Of a stretch of 64,000 nucleotides of DNA, positions 8,702-17,259 are shown piece by piece; within the stretch, counting starts at the first letter, position 1, and each line of letters begins with the position of its first letter. The stretch is taken from assembly GCF_001704275.1 (NCBI RefSeq), contig NZ_CP011533.1:1054001-1118000 (forward strand), written 5' to 3'. The translations under genes and the position numbers were made by a program. The notes beneath the pieces were generated by a model. The model had not been told where the DNA came from, did not search any database, and was given only the letters and a program-made list of their open reading frames with translations. The DNA comes from Streptomyces noursei ATCC 11455. Lineage in GTDB: Bacteria; Actinomycetota; Actinomycetes; Streptomycetales; Streptomycetaceae.

Positions 8702-9100
8702 CTAGGCTTTGCGGGCGAGCAGTTGAACTTCCTGGAACTGCCGTCGGTCGCTGGGCTGAGGCTCGCGCACCATCCGAGCCACCTCGGCCAACTCGAACTT
8801 GCGCAGCATCGCGGCAAGGTGATCCGGCGACCACCGATGGGCCGGCGCGACCGCGTGATCGAAGACCTGTGCCGGGTGAGACGGACTCTCGCTCGCCGAA
8901 GAGCCGATCAGAAGGTGGCCGCCTGGTGCCAGCACACGGTGGAACTCCGCCAAGATGTCGGGGAGTTCTTGCGGTGGAGCGTGGATGATGGACCAGCGCG
9001 AGAGTACGCCGCCCAGCTCGCCGTGGAAGAGCTGCGCATGCAGAGGGGCGGCGGCGTCGTAGGCGTCGCGGGTGGCAGTGAGGGCATCGTGTTCGACCAT
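8702..9100 (-). pseudogene. SAM-dependent methyltransferase with internal deletion
   Basis: The frame is open for 132 residues. It starts like a class I methyltransferase (an EHDALTATRDAYDAAAP-type helix) and ends like one: LSRWSIIHAPPQELPDILAE, VLAPGGHLLIG, then the SPSHPAQVFDHAVAPAHRWS region. The part that should hold the SAM-binding DxGxG motif is absent; residue 28 jumps straight to the acidic-loop region. I infer an in-frame deletion of roughly 70 codons. The product should not bind SAM. Confidence 0.7.
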
Positions 9101-9216
9101 GCTTGCGACAGTGGTTCCTGACGCCGGGAATCCCCGCCGGCGGATCCGGGTTGCCTGCTATTACAACGATCACAGCAGGGTGGACCGCGGTGCACCACAG
9201 GGAGGGACGGGAGCCG

Positions 9217-10113
9217 ATGAGCCTTCGCCAGTTCGAGTACGCCCTGGCCGTTGCCGAGCAGGGCTCGGTGACCGCAGCGGCCGAACTGCTGCACGTTGCC
9301 CAACCATCGGTGTCCCAGCAGATCCGCGGCCTGGAGCGGGAACTCGGCGTGCAACTTTTCGCCCGCACGCCGACCGGACTGGTGCCCACCGTGGTCGGCC
9401 GCGCGTTCCTGCGGGAGGCGGAGGTCGCGGTGAGCGCGGCACGGCGAGCGAGGGCGACGGCGCGGTCCGGCGCCGATGAGCTGGTGGGCGAGCTGGTGGT
9501 CGCAGTGCAGATGGGCTTTGGCACGCGGCAGCTGCCAGGCGCGCTGAGCGCGTTGCGTCGCCGCTTCCCCCGGCTGGAGGTGACTGTCTTCGAGGAGCCC
9601 AGCTCAGCCGAGTTGGACCGGCTGGGGCGCCGCGGAGTGCTGGACCTCGCCCTGATGGCGGCGTGCGAGCAGAGTCCCGACGACGCCCACCACCTCGGCG
9701 ACGAGGAGTTCGTCGTGGTCTTGGGCGACGGGCACCGGCAGCTCGCCGCGGACCGGGTCGAGCTGCGCGAACTGGCGGGAGAACCCTGGGTGAGGTTCGA
9801 CCGCGACAGTGCGCTCGACGGCGTGCTGCTGGATGTGCTGCGCAACGACGATCTGGCCCCGACCACCGTCGCCCGCGTGTCCCAGACGGCGACGGCCGTG
9901 CGCTGGGCCGCCCACGGGCTGGGGGTGACGCTCGTCCCGGCCTCCGCGGTGCCCCACGGTCACGAGCACCTTGTGCGCCCGGTGTTCCCGACCGTGTGCC
10001 AGCCCGTCATCGCCGTGGTCCGGTCCGGCCCGGGCCCGGCGGAGACGGCCCTGCTCGAACTCCTCCGCCAGGAGACCTGGTCCGGTTCCGCTCTCTTCCC
10101 ACCGGCGCCCTGA
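9217..10113 (+). CDS. LysR-family transcriptional regulator
   Basis: A protein of 298 residues. ATG 9217 was chosen over an upstream GTG because GGAGGGA precedes it and the family start (MSLRQFEYALAVAEQGSVTA) fits. The HTH recognition helix is in PSVSQQIRGLE. A CynR/CbbR-like effector domain follows. It is convergent with the SDR gene, so its target may lie elsewhere, perhaps the methyltransferase remnant that is divergent from it. Confidence 0.92.
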   Translation: MSLRQFEYALAVAEQGSVTAAAELLHVAQPSVSQQIRGLERELGVQLFARTPTGLVPTVVGRAFLREAEVAVSAARRARATARSGADELVGELVVAVQMGFGTRQLPGALSALRRRFPRLEVTVFEEPSSAELDRLGRRGVLDLALMAACEQSPDDAHHLGDEEFVVVLGDGHRQLAADRVELRELAGEPWVRFDRDSALDGVLLDVLRNDDLAPTTVARVSQTATAVRWAAHGLGVTLVPASAVPHGHEHLVRPVFPTVCQPVIAVVRSGPGPAETALLELLRQETWSGSALFPPAP

Positions 10114-10206
10114 CGGCTGCGGAGCAGGTGGGCGGGCACGAATTCCCCTCGTCGAAAATCACGTTCCGGAGTACCGTATTACTGAAATCCCGAGATCCCG
10201 AAACAC

Positions 10207-10244
10207 CGAAACCTCGGAACGCCGGAACGCCGGAACACCGGAAC
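10207..10244. repeat. short tandem repeat between convergent genes
   Basis: Four near-identical octamers of the type cggaacgc/cggaacac, preceded by looser copies (cccgaaacaccgaaacc). It lies between the LysR and SDR stop codons. No hairpin is obvious. Confidence 0.6.
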
Positions 10245-10254
10245 TTTGTCGACG

Positions 10255-11049
10255 TCAACCTCTATGGAATTCACCGCCGTCGACGACGAGATTACTCCCG
10301 GCCAGCCAGCTCGCCTGCTCGGACACGAGGAACAGCACCGCGTGGGCGATGTCGTCGGGCTGACCATCGCGCCCCAGTGGCACGGTGCTGTTGCCCTGAT
10401 TCGCCGCCGCGGTGTCGTTCTGGTCCGGCGCCGCGTCCAGGTGAGCCCACTGCTCCCGCGTCTCTTCGCCGCCGGGGGTGGCGGTTCTGCCGGGAGAGAC
10501 GGTGTTGACCCTGATCCCGAACGGGGCCAACTCCAAGGCCAGTCCCCGGCTGTAGTTCTCCAGCGCCGCCTTCGCCGCCGTGTAGTGCAGGAACGGCGCT
10601 ACCGGCGCGGGGACCACGGCTGAGGAAACGTGCACGATCATCCCCGAACGCCGCTCCCGCATCCCCGGTGTCAACAGCGAGTCCAGCCGCACCGACGCCA
10701 GGAAATTCAGGTCCAGCGCGTCCTGCCACTCCTCGTCGGGGATGGCCGAACTGCCCTTGTGCGGCCGCGCCCCGCCCGCGTTGTGGACCAGGATGTCCAC
10801 CCCGCCGAACATCTCCTGCGCGGCCGCGGCAAGCGCCTCCGCTCCAGCCCGTGTCCGCACGTCGGCCTCTACGAAGGCGGCCCCCTCCGGCACCGTGTTC
10901 GTCGCCGACCTGGCAGTCGTGAGCACCTCGGCGCCCGCGTCCAGGAACCGGCGCACGACGGCCGCTCCGATTCCACGAGAACCACCCGTCACCAGCGCCC
11001 GCTTCCCCTTGAGTTCCCGCATTCCCGATCCGTTCTCATTCGTAGCCAT
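10255..11049 (-). CDS. short-chain dehydrogenase/reductase (SDR)
   Basis: A classical SDR of 264 residues. The TGGSRGIG cofactor loop is near residue 20, NAG is in VHNAGGARPHK, the catalytic Ser is in HVSSAVV, and YTAAK gives Tyr and Lys. The C-terminal DIAHAVLFLVSEQASWLAG and NLVVDGGE are standard. ATG 11049 is preceded by a purine-rich stretch; an ATG at 11067 is the alternative. Substrate unknown. Confidence 0.9.
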   Translation of the reverse strand: MATNENGSGMRELKGKRALVTGGSRGIGAAVVRRFLDAGAEVLTTARSATNTVPEGAAFVEADVRTRAGAEALAAAAQEMFGGVDILVHNAGGARPHKGSSAIPDEEWQDALDLNFLASVRLDSLLTPGMRERRSGMIVHVSSAVVPAPVAPFLHYTAAKAALENYSRGLALELAPFGIRVNTVSPGRTATPGGEETREQWAHLDAAPDQNDTAAANQGNSTVPLGRDGQPDDIAHAVLFLVSEQASWLAGSNLVVDGGEFHRG

Positions 11050-11460
11050 GCCACCGACCCTTTCCATCGCGTAATTACCCGCTCGACGGAAGAAGAGGAA
11101 TCCACGTGCACAGAGCGCGAAACCTCGGAGATTTCGCGATGAGCAGTCCGTCGAGCCATTTCACGGTAGGTCCGGAGGAGAACGAGAGGCAAAGACGAAA
11201 TGTCAGCAGACGCCATAGGGAATCCCTATGGCATCCCGGAACCTCCGCCTGACAGCTGAGTTGGGCACAGAGGGCGCATCACCGGACAGTGCGTTTCTCG
11301 TTTCAAGCGCCGCCGGGTGAGAGGCACGCCGACGCGCCCTGTAGCAGCGGGGAGTTCAGGCACCGCGCGCATTCACCATGCACCGCTCGACGATTCGGCG
11401 CCCGGGTTAGCACTCTTCGCTTCCCCGGGCGCCGGACCGCCGTCGGCTGCACGCGCCGCG
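11050..11460. other. intergenic region upstream of the SDR gene
   Basis: It holds the promoter side of the SDR gene and the 9-bp inverted repeat listed separately. A 75-codon frame at 10989-11216 overlaps the SDR start and looks like a shadow. From 11240 to 11460 I see nothing. Confidence 0.4.
11212..11232. promoter_or_regulatory. perfect inverted repeat, operator candidate
   Basis: gccataggg and ccctatggc are exact reverse complements separated by aat. The repeat lies about 165 bp upstream of the SDR start. It is too symmetric and too AT-rich for this GC-rich DNA to be ignored, but there is no evidence for which regulator binds it. Confidence 0.5.
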
Positions 11461-11751
11461 TTACGCGACCTCGGCGATGATCCGCTCCACTGCCGGGGAG
11501 CGAGGCCGGAAGACGTCGAGGACGCCGATGGCGCGCAGGGCGGGAGCGAGTTCTCGCATCTGCATGACGAGGGCTGCGTACTCGGGAGTGCCCTCAGTGA
11601 GGTCGTCCAGCCGTAGGGCGTTGGCGACGAATGCGGCCACCGAACCCTTGCGGACGGTCAGCCCGTTGATCGCGGTCGAGTCGACGCCCTCGGGCAGGAC
11701 ATCTTCTGGGCGTACGACGGGCTGGTGCTGGTGTGAAGACGAATGCGACAT
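11461..11751 (-). CDS. small conserved protein, 96 aa, target of divergent MarR
   Basis: ATG 11751 has AAAGGA five to six bases upstream. The product is soluble and acidic, with a His/Ser-rich start, RPEDVLPEGVDSTAING, and a helical C-terminus (ELAPALRAIGVLDVFRPR). There is no signal peptide. I do not know the family. The gene is divergent from a MarR gene, and three identical-pattern inverted repeats lie between them, so MarR very probably represses it. Confidence 0.7.
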   Translation of the reverse strand: MSHSSSHQHQPVVRPEDVLPEGVDSTAINGLTVRKGSVAAFVANALRLDDLTEGTPEYAALVMQMRELAPALRAIGVLDVFRPRSPAVERIIAEVA

Positions 11752-11805
11752 GACTGTCCTTTGCGTGTTTGCACGTTGACGTGCGTTGGCATGTTCGAGG
11801 TCTTG

Positions 11806-11869
11806 CGTGCTCGATGCACGTGCTTTCTGCACGCAATTGAAGGTAGCAGGACTCCGTGCTTTTTGCACG
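11806..11869. promoter_or_regulatory. three MarR operator candidates (cgtgc-N5-gcacg)
   Basis: The same 15-bp inverted repeat, cgtgc-N5-gcacg, occurs at 11806-11820, 11819-11833 and 11855-11869, with spacers tcgat, tttct and ttttt. A weaker relative (gcgtgtttgcacg) is at 11763-11775. All lie in the 130-bp gap between the divergent small gene and the MarR gene, and the last ends 13 bases before the MarR start. Confidence 0.75.
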
Positions 11870-11881
11870 TATCATCGAGAG

Positions 11882-12355
11882 GTGAGCGCAACGACACCTG
11901 ACAGCACGTCCGCCGCCCGCGTGGCCGCAGCCATCGGGGCACTGACCCTGCGGGCCACCCGTGCCGGGCTCTACGGCCGGTTGACCTCCGGGGTGGTGGG
12001 CGTGGACACCACGACCTACCCGGTGCTGTCCGGGCTCGCCCGCGTGGGGCCCGTCACCGCCACCAAGCTGGCCGAGGCGATCGGGATGGACCGCACCGTC
12101 ACCACCCGCTATGCGACCAGACTGCAGGAGGCCGGGCTGGTCACCCGCCATCCCGACCCAGCTGACGCCCGTGCAACCAGGCTGGCCCTCACCGTTGAGG
12201 GCGAGCGGGCGGTCACGACATTGCGCGGGGCGTTGGAATCCTTCGTGGCGGAGGAGATGGCGACGTGGCCTTCGGGTGAGGCTGCCGCCTTCGCCATGCG
12301 CCTGGAGCGTCTGACGGAGTCGCTCGCTCAGGGCGAGGCGGACCGTTCGCACTGA
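11882..12355 (+). CDS. MarR-family transcriptional regulator
   Basis: A protein of 157 residues from GTG 11882. The winged helix is clear: YPVLSGLARVGPVTATKLAE, MDRTVTTRYATRLQEAGL, and a wing with HPDPADARATRLALT. It starts right next to the third operator candidate and faces the small gene at 11461-11751, an arrangement typical of an autorepressed pair. The ligand is unknown; no Cys redox sensor is visible. Confidence 0.9.
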   Translation: MSATTPDSTSAARVAAAIGALTLRATRAGLYGRLTSGVVGVDTTTYPVLSGLARVGPVTATKLAEAIGMDRTVTTRYATRLQEAGLVTRHPDPADARATRLALTVEGERAVTTLRGALESFVAEEMATWPSGEAAAFAMRLERLTESLAQGEADRSH

Positions 12356-12362
12356 TGCGGGT

Positions 12363-12758
12363 CACGAACGCTGCCCGGCGGCGGGCGATGCGGAGTTCTT
12401 CAAGGAGTACGACGCTTCCCATGACGGCACGGACGCCGCATGGGGCACACAGGAAGCGGCGGACCCGTCCTGGGGCATCAAGGAACGCGCCGTCTGCAAG
12501 GACTTCAGGCACCCCATAGCCCTGCTCCTGATCTCGGACATGCGGAAGTTCCAGACCGCGGTTAAGAAGGCCAACGCTCCCTTCGCCATCGGCAAGAACT
12601 ACGCGGTCGTCCCCGTCGGCGACGACCAGATCGAGGCCCTCTCCCCTTCCGGGCTCGCCTTCCTGACCTGCGCCCCGGACTTCTCGCCACCGAGCGGCCA
12701 CCGGACGGAGAAGGCGCTCGTCGACGGCTGCGTACTGAGCGACTACTTCCCGACCTGA
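12363..12758 (+). pseudogene. 5'-truncated hypothetical protein
   Basis: An open frame with good codon bias runs from just after the MarR stop to a TGA at 12758. It contains EFFKEYDASHDGTDAAWGTQ, KERAVCKDFRHPIALLL and a C-terminus ending DGCVLSDYFPT. The first usable start is an internal ATG at 12540, but coding character begins at least 150 bp before it. The N-terminus, probably a signal or lipoprotein segment, seems to be missing. Function unknown. Confidence 0.5.
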
Positions 12759-12897
12759 TCCGTTCGGCAGCACCTCCCCCCGTACGGCCGGGCGCTACGG
12801 CCGGACCCACCCGGCCGCGCGGGCCGTCCCGGCCGGCGGGGGGGAGGAGGAGCCCGACCGGCGGAGGGAAACCCGCGACTTCACGGTCGGCCGCGTC

Positions 12898-13683
12898 TCA
12901 TGGCGTGGGCGTCGGGGCGGTCGTCCGTCCGTCATCCGAACTCGGCTCCGCGGTACCGTCCGACGTCGATTCGGTTCTGGTGTAGAGGACTTCGCGACCC
13001 TGCTCCGCGGCGCGGATGAGTCCTTCGCTGACGAAGTCGAGGAAGCGGGCGGCATTCTCCAGACGGGTGGCGGCCGGGGTGCCGCGGCCGAGGATGCCGA
13101 CGCCCTGCCGTGCGACCTCGATGAACTGGTCGTTGGCCCGGGCGCTGCGGATCATCGCCTGGTACCAGAGGTCGTCGTCGACGACGTAGCGCTCGCGGCG
13201 GTGGCGTTCGTCGCGTTCCCGGCGGACGAGGTCCTGACTCTCCAGGAAGGTGATCGCCTTGGAGATCGATGCCGGGCTGACTTGGAGGCGCTGGGCGAGT
13301 TCGGAGGCGGTGAGGCTGCCGGTGTCGGTGGTGTACAGGCAACCCAGCACCCGGGCCATCATCTTGGGCAGGCCCGAGACCATGTAGACGGTGGTGAGGG
13401 CCTCTTGGTAGAGGCGCACGGCCTCGGCGTCGCGTCCGTATGCCTGCGGGGACGCCTGTGATCCTCGGGGTGCGGCCTGCCTGCGTCCGTGGGTGCGCTG
13501 CTGGGTGGCGCGGTGGGCCAGGTCGGCGCGGTAGCCGGCGGGGCCACCGTTGCGCATCACCTCACGCGTGACCGTGGAGGTCGGCCGGTCGAGACGGCGG
13601 GCGATCTCGGCGTAGGCCAGGCCGTCGGCCAGTCCCATCGCGATCTGCTGGCGTTCGGTCTGGGTGAGCCTGCCTCCCGGCAT
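12898..13683 (-). CDS. HTH_38 + GbsR/MarR-type regulator
   Basis: A protein of 261 residues with two DNA-binding modules. Residues 4-55 resemble the IS30-type HTH_38 (LTQTERQQIAMGLADGLAYA, EIARRLDRPTSTVTREVMRNG). Residues about 95-200 form a GbsR/MarR-like winged helix (MARVLGCLYTTDTGSLTASE, then SPASISKAITFLESQDLVRR). ATG 13683 is preceded by GAAGGGGG. It is divergent from the DUF4097 gene, with repeated TTGCAACG-type sites between them, so it likely represses itself and that gene. Confidence 0.88.
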   Translation of the reverse strand: MPGGRLTQTERQQIAMGLADGLAYAEIARRLDRPTSTVTREVMRNGGPAGYRADLAHRATQQRTHGRRQAAPRGSQASPQAYGRDAEAVRLYQEALTTVYMVSGLPKMMARVLGCLYTTDTGSLTASELAQRLQVSPASISKAITFLESQDLVRRERDERHRRERYVVDDDLWYQAMIRSARANDQFIEVARQGVGILGRGTPAATRLENAARFLDFVSEGLIRAAEQGREVLYTRTESTSDGTAEPSSDDGRTTAPTPTP

Positions 13684-13767
13684 CACGACCCCCTTCGTGC
13701 CCCACGGATGCTCCGTGGCGCTGCTCGATGTTCCGTTACACCGCCACCATAGCGTTCACCTTCAACA

Positions 13768-13820
13768 CATTGCAACGACCAACCGCTCCATCGTTGCATT
13801 AAGCGAGAAGGCGTTGCAAT
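13768..13820. promoter_or_regulatory. repeated attgcaacg operator sites
   Basis: cattgcaacga at 13768-13778 and tcgttgcatt at 13791-13800 are opposed copies with one mismatch. A third copy, gcgttgcaat, is at 13811-13820. They lie 85-137 bp upstream of the GbsR-like start and about 140 bp from the DUF4097 start, the natural place for autoregulation. Confidence 0.65.
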
Positions 13821-13960
13821 GATTGCTGTGACTTTACCTGCATAGATGCCACTCGGAAGCAAAATCACCGTTGCCGCCAATCAGAAAGCAACGTAGCGTT
13901 TCCTCCATCAGGAAACAGCGAGCCGTAAGCAGTCGAACCGCGAGCACCAGGGAGAGCACA

Positions 13961-14620
13961 ATGCAGAAGTACGACACCCCCGCCCCGATCTCCGCCGTCC
14001 TGAACATCCCCGCGGGACGCGTCCGGTTCATCGCCGCAGACCGCGCCGACACCACCGTCGAGGTCCTGCCCGCGAACGCCTCGAAGAGCCGCGACGTGAA
14101 GGCGGCGGAGCAGACCACGGTGGAATACGCCGACGGAGTCCTGCGGATCGTGAGTTCGGCGAAGGACCAGTACTTCGGTCCCTCCGGATCCGTCGAGGTC
14201 ACGGTCAAACTGCCCGCAGGTTCCGGCGTCGAGGCCAAGACCGCCAGCACCGAACTGCGCACCGTCGGCCGCCTCGGCGATGTCGTCTTCGAAGGCGCGT
14301 ACCACCAGATCAAGTTGGACGAGGCCGCCAGCATCCGCCTCACCGCGATCGACGGCGACGTCGAGGTCGGCCGGTGCGGCCCGGCGGACGTCAGCACCGC
14401 ACACGGCGACATCCGCATCACCGAGGCCACCGGCGGCAAGGTCACCCTCCACACCCACTCCGGGGACATCGCCATCGGCGCCGCCGCCGGCATCTCCGCC
14501 GCTCTGGACGCCAGCACCAGCCACGGCCGCATCAACAACGCCCTCAAGAACAACGGCACCACCGAACTCGACATCACCGCCACCACCCCCAACGGCGACA
14601 TCACCGCCCGAAGCCTCTGA
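13961..14620 (+). CDS. DUF4097-family beta-helix protein
   Basis: A protein of 219 residues from ATG 13961, with GGAGAG five bases upstream. It is built of short repeated strands (SVEVTVKLPAGSGVEAKTAS, HGDIRITEATGGKVTLHTHSG, HGRINNALKNNG) typical of DUF4097/DUF4098 putative adhesin-like folds. It has no signal peptide or membrane segment, so it is likely cytoplasmic. It faces the GbsR-like regulator, and such pairs are frequent in Streptomyces. The biochemical role is unknown. Confidence 0.88.
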   Translation: MQKYDTPAPISAVLNIPAGRVRFIAADRADTTVEVLPANASKSRDVKAAEQTTVEYADGVLRIVSSAKDQYFGPSGSVEVTVKLPAGSGVEAKTASTELRTVGRLGDVVFEGAYHQIKLDEAASIRLTAIDGDVEVGRCGPADVSTAHGDIRITEATGGKVTLHTHSGDIAIGAAAGISAALDASTSHGRINNALKNNGTTELDITATTPNGDITARSL

Positions 14621-14855
14621 CCTGCCCTCCTCCCCCGCATATGACGCAAGGGCCGCCCTGGACCGGACCGGACCCGTCCAGGGCCCCTTGCGGGGGCACT
14701 ACGGCCAAAGGGGCAGGCCCGTCCGCTCCGGGCCGGCGGATCATTCCCACGAACTCACCCTCTCGTCGGGCGAGTCCGGCGGAACCGCAACTGCCCGCAT
14801 TCCCGGCCTCTCCGCTCCCCACTCCCGCTCGCGTTCCCGCTCCCCGCCTCTCGAC

Positions 14856-15470
14856 ATGCCCGGCACCGGCGAGGCGCCGGATCCCCTGCCCCCGGACGGC
14901 GACCGCCTCCTGTCCGCGCTCGTCAGCGAGATACGACGCCGGCACCCGGGCGAACCCCTGGCCTACCTCGGCCTGAGCTTCGGCGGCCAGTGGGCGGTCA
15001 AGCTGGCCGTACAAGGCGTGGTCGAAGCGGCGGTGGACACCGGCGGGCCGACCGGAGCGGCCGAGCCCGAGGAACCGATCGACGTGCTCGCCCTCCCCTA
15101 CGGCATGCCTGGCATCCTGGGCAACGCTCTGGGCCTGGCCGGTCTGCCGAGGGCGGCCGAGATCGACGGCATGCCGGCCGCGTTCTCGCTGCGCCGCCAA
15201 GGGTTGCTGCCCCCTCTTGGGGACGGCGCGGACGGCGCGGACGGCACCGACAGCCGCGTACCACTGCTGCCCGCAAACGGAGCGCACGACCAGTTCATTC
15301 CGCGCGGCGACACCACACAACCGGCCGACCGGCCGGACACCACGGTGTGGCTCGTACCGGGCGCCACCCACTGCGCCGCCGAACACATACGCCCGCTGCT
15401 GGCAGCCACCTGGGTCCGGCTGCCGACGCGACCGGCCTTCCGCCGCCACCCCACAGCCCACAGCGCCTGA
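14856..15470 (+). pseudogene. alpha/beta hydrolase (FrsA-like), N-terminus missing
   Basis: From ATG 14856 the frame gives 204 residues beginning inside a domain: MPGTGEAP, then LAYLGLSFGGQWAVKLA with the nucleophile elbow G-x-S-x-G. ANGAHDQFIP (catalytic Asp) and PGATHCAAEH (catalytic His) follow. The expected N-terminal half of an FrsA-type esterase is absent and the upstream frame is disordered. All three catalytic residues remain, but the core sheet would be incomplete. Confidence 0.6.
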
Positions 15471-15637
15471 TCCGGCTCGCGAGCGGCCCGATGCACGACG
15501 GGCCCACGCACTGCCGATGCGGCGATGCGGCGATGCGGTGTCGGCCGCCGCCGGCTTGGAGGAGCTGGCCGAGCACCTGAACCGGCCGGAGCGGACGCAG
15601 GAGCGGCACAGCGAGGCTCGGTGCCGTACCTACCGCG

Positions 15638-16639
15638 TCACTGGTACTGCGGACGCCACTCGAAGAGCAGGATGGTCGCGTCGTCCCGCAGTTGGTTGCG
15701 CTGGTAATCGAGGATGGCGTGCGTCAGCAGCCGCAGCACCTCGGCCGGGAGCTGGCCCGCGGCGGAGGATCGGATGATGAATTCGGTGAACCGGTCGAGG
15801 CCGAACTCCGCTCCGTCCGCGTCGCGAGCCTCCACGACACCGTCGGTGTAGAGCAGGACGCAGTCGCCCGGTTCCAGCGTGGTCTCGTGCACTTCCCGGG
15901 CTGCCCGGGCGAGTTGGCCGGCCAGGCCGATCGGAGGCTGCGGGGGCCTGTCCAGCACACCGTCGAGCACTCGCTTGGCACGGATCAGCAGCGGCGGCGG
16001 GTAACCGCAGTTGACCCATTGCAGCACCCCGGTGACCGCGTCGAGCCGACACAGCACGCCGTTGCAGAAGTGGTCGGGCAGCCATTCGGCGAGCGCCTGG
16101 TCGACGGAGCCGACGACGTCGACCAGGTCGCCACCGCCGCGGCGGGCGTTCCGCGCCGCCGCCATGGCGACCGAGGTGGTCAGGCCGGCGATCAGATCGT
16201 GCCCCATGGAGTCGAGGATCATGGCGTGCAGCACGTTCTTGACCACCGAGTGGTCGTAGGCGTCGCCGGCGACGTTGTACGCCGGTTCCAGGACCGCGGT
16301 AGAGACGCACCTGCTGCTGCCGACGGTGTGGGGTGGGAGGGAGGCCCGCAGCATCTCGGTGGGCAACCGCATGGTGGCGGTGCGAGTGAGGCCGGCGAGC
16401 CAGTCGCTGTAGGCGCGCTTGGAGGTGATCAGCATGGCGAACCGATGGGCCAACATCCGGCTGCGGCGCATTCGCGCCCCGTTGAGCGAGGCGGTCCGCA
16501 CCGCCAGCACGCCCAGCCGCTCCGCGCCGTCGATCAAGGGCAGCCAGACGATCACGCCGTCGTCGGCCTCGGCCACCCGCGAGGAGACCGTGCGGTACGC
16601 CCAGCCGGCCGGCGAGCGGTCCACCGGCAGCGGCTCCAT
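15638..16639 (-). CDS. SpoIIE/PP2C-type serine phosphatase, start unclear
   Basis: A GAF-like sensor region (DDGVIVWLPLIDGAERLGVL) is followed by a SpoIIE-type PPM phosphatase domain with AYNVAGDAYDH, MILDSMGHDL, LLYTDGVVEARDADG and a final RDDATILLFEW. The acidic metal ligands are present. The first canonical start is ATG 16639. In-frame, family-like sequence (EHRLEELIIEAQTALPF, SALIYLVDLQQRLLIPLDE) continues upstream to about 16830 with no ATG, GTG or TTG, so the true N-terminus may be lost or use an unusual codon. Likely acts on an anti-sigma-factor antagonist. Confidence 0.82.
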   Translation of the reverse strand: MEPLPVDRSPAGWAYRTVSSRVAEADDGVIVWLPLIDGAERLGVLAVRTASLNGARMRRSRMLAHRFAMLITSKRAYSDWLAGLTRTATMRLPTEMLRASLPPHTVGSSRCVSTAVLEPAYNVAGDAYDHSVVKNVLHAMILDSMGHDLIAGLTTSVAMAAARNARRGGGDLVDVVGSVDQALAEWLPDHFCNGVLCRLDAVTGVLQWVNCGYPPPLLIRAKRVLDGVLDRPPQPPIGLAGQLARAAREVHETTLEPGDCVLLYTDGVVEARDADGAEFGLDRFTEFIIRSSAAGQLPAEVLRLLTHAILDYQRNQLRDDATILLFEWRPQYQ

Positions 16640-17259
16640 GACCTCGTCGAGCGGGATGAGCAGCCGTTGTTGCAGGTCGACGAGGTAGATCAGCGCAGAG
16701 TCCAGGCCGAGAGCCGAAGCGCACCGGTTCGCCAGGGCAGGCAGTTCGAACGGCAGGGCCGTCTGTGCCTCGATGATCAGTTCTTCCAGCCGATGCTCGT
16801 CGACGGCTGTGTCCGGACCGGCGGACGTGTGCGGTAGGTCCGGACACAGGGATCACCCATTCCGCGCCCAGTCTCACACCGATCCCCACCGCTCTCACGT
16901 CAGGCATGATCGCGCCGGGCGCGGGCCACGGCGAGGGCGACAGCTGGGGCCAGGGCAGTATCCAGGGCGCACGAGGTGCGCTCGGCAATGCAGAAGGTCC
17001 CTTCCCGTACACGGGAAGGGACCTTCTGATGGAGCGCCTGGCCGGCCTTGCACCTGCGTCTCCCACCGGATGGTGGACGTCTTTCCTTGGACCACAGACG
17101 CACGACTCCCGCCCACCCACTGTCCGCGGGCCGAATCTGCACCATGATCATATCGGATCGGTGAGACCACTTTGACCACCTCACCGCTGGGGCGGAATGC
17201 CTGTGGTGCCGGGTGCGGCTGGTAACTCACACGTCACTCGAAACGCAAAAATAGGCACT
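16640..17259. other. upstream region of the phosphatase and of the 17260 gene
   Basis: Up to about 16830 it carries start-less coding sequence of the phosphatase. Beyond that I see no gene, only the strong hairpin at 16991-17028. Confidence 0.4.
16991..17028. terminator. perfect 17-bp stem hairpin
   Basis: The arm at 16991-17007 (cagaaggtcccttcccg) is the exact reverse complement of 17012-17028, with a taca loop. It has the strength of a rho-independent or bidirectional terminator but no U-tract, as is usual in Streptomyces. It sits between divergent genes, where a terminator is not expected, so it may be the orphaned end of a deleted gene. Confidence 0.65.

Noticed and set aside
10989..11216. 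75-codon minus-strand frame starting at the palindrome
   Set aside because: It overlaps the SDR start in another frame and has no ribosome site or family features.
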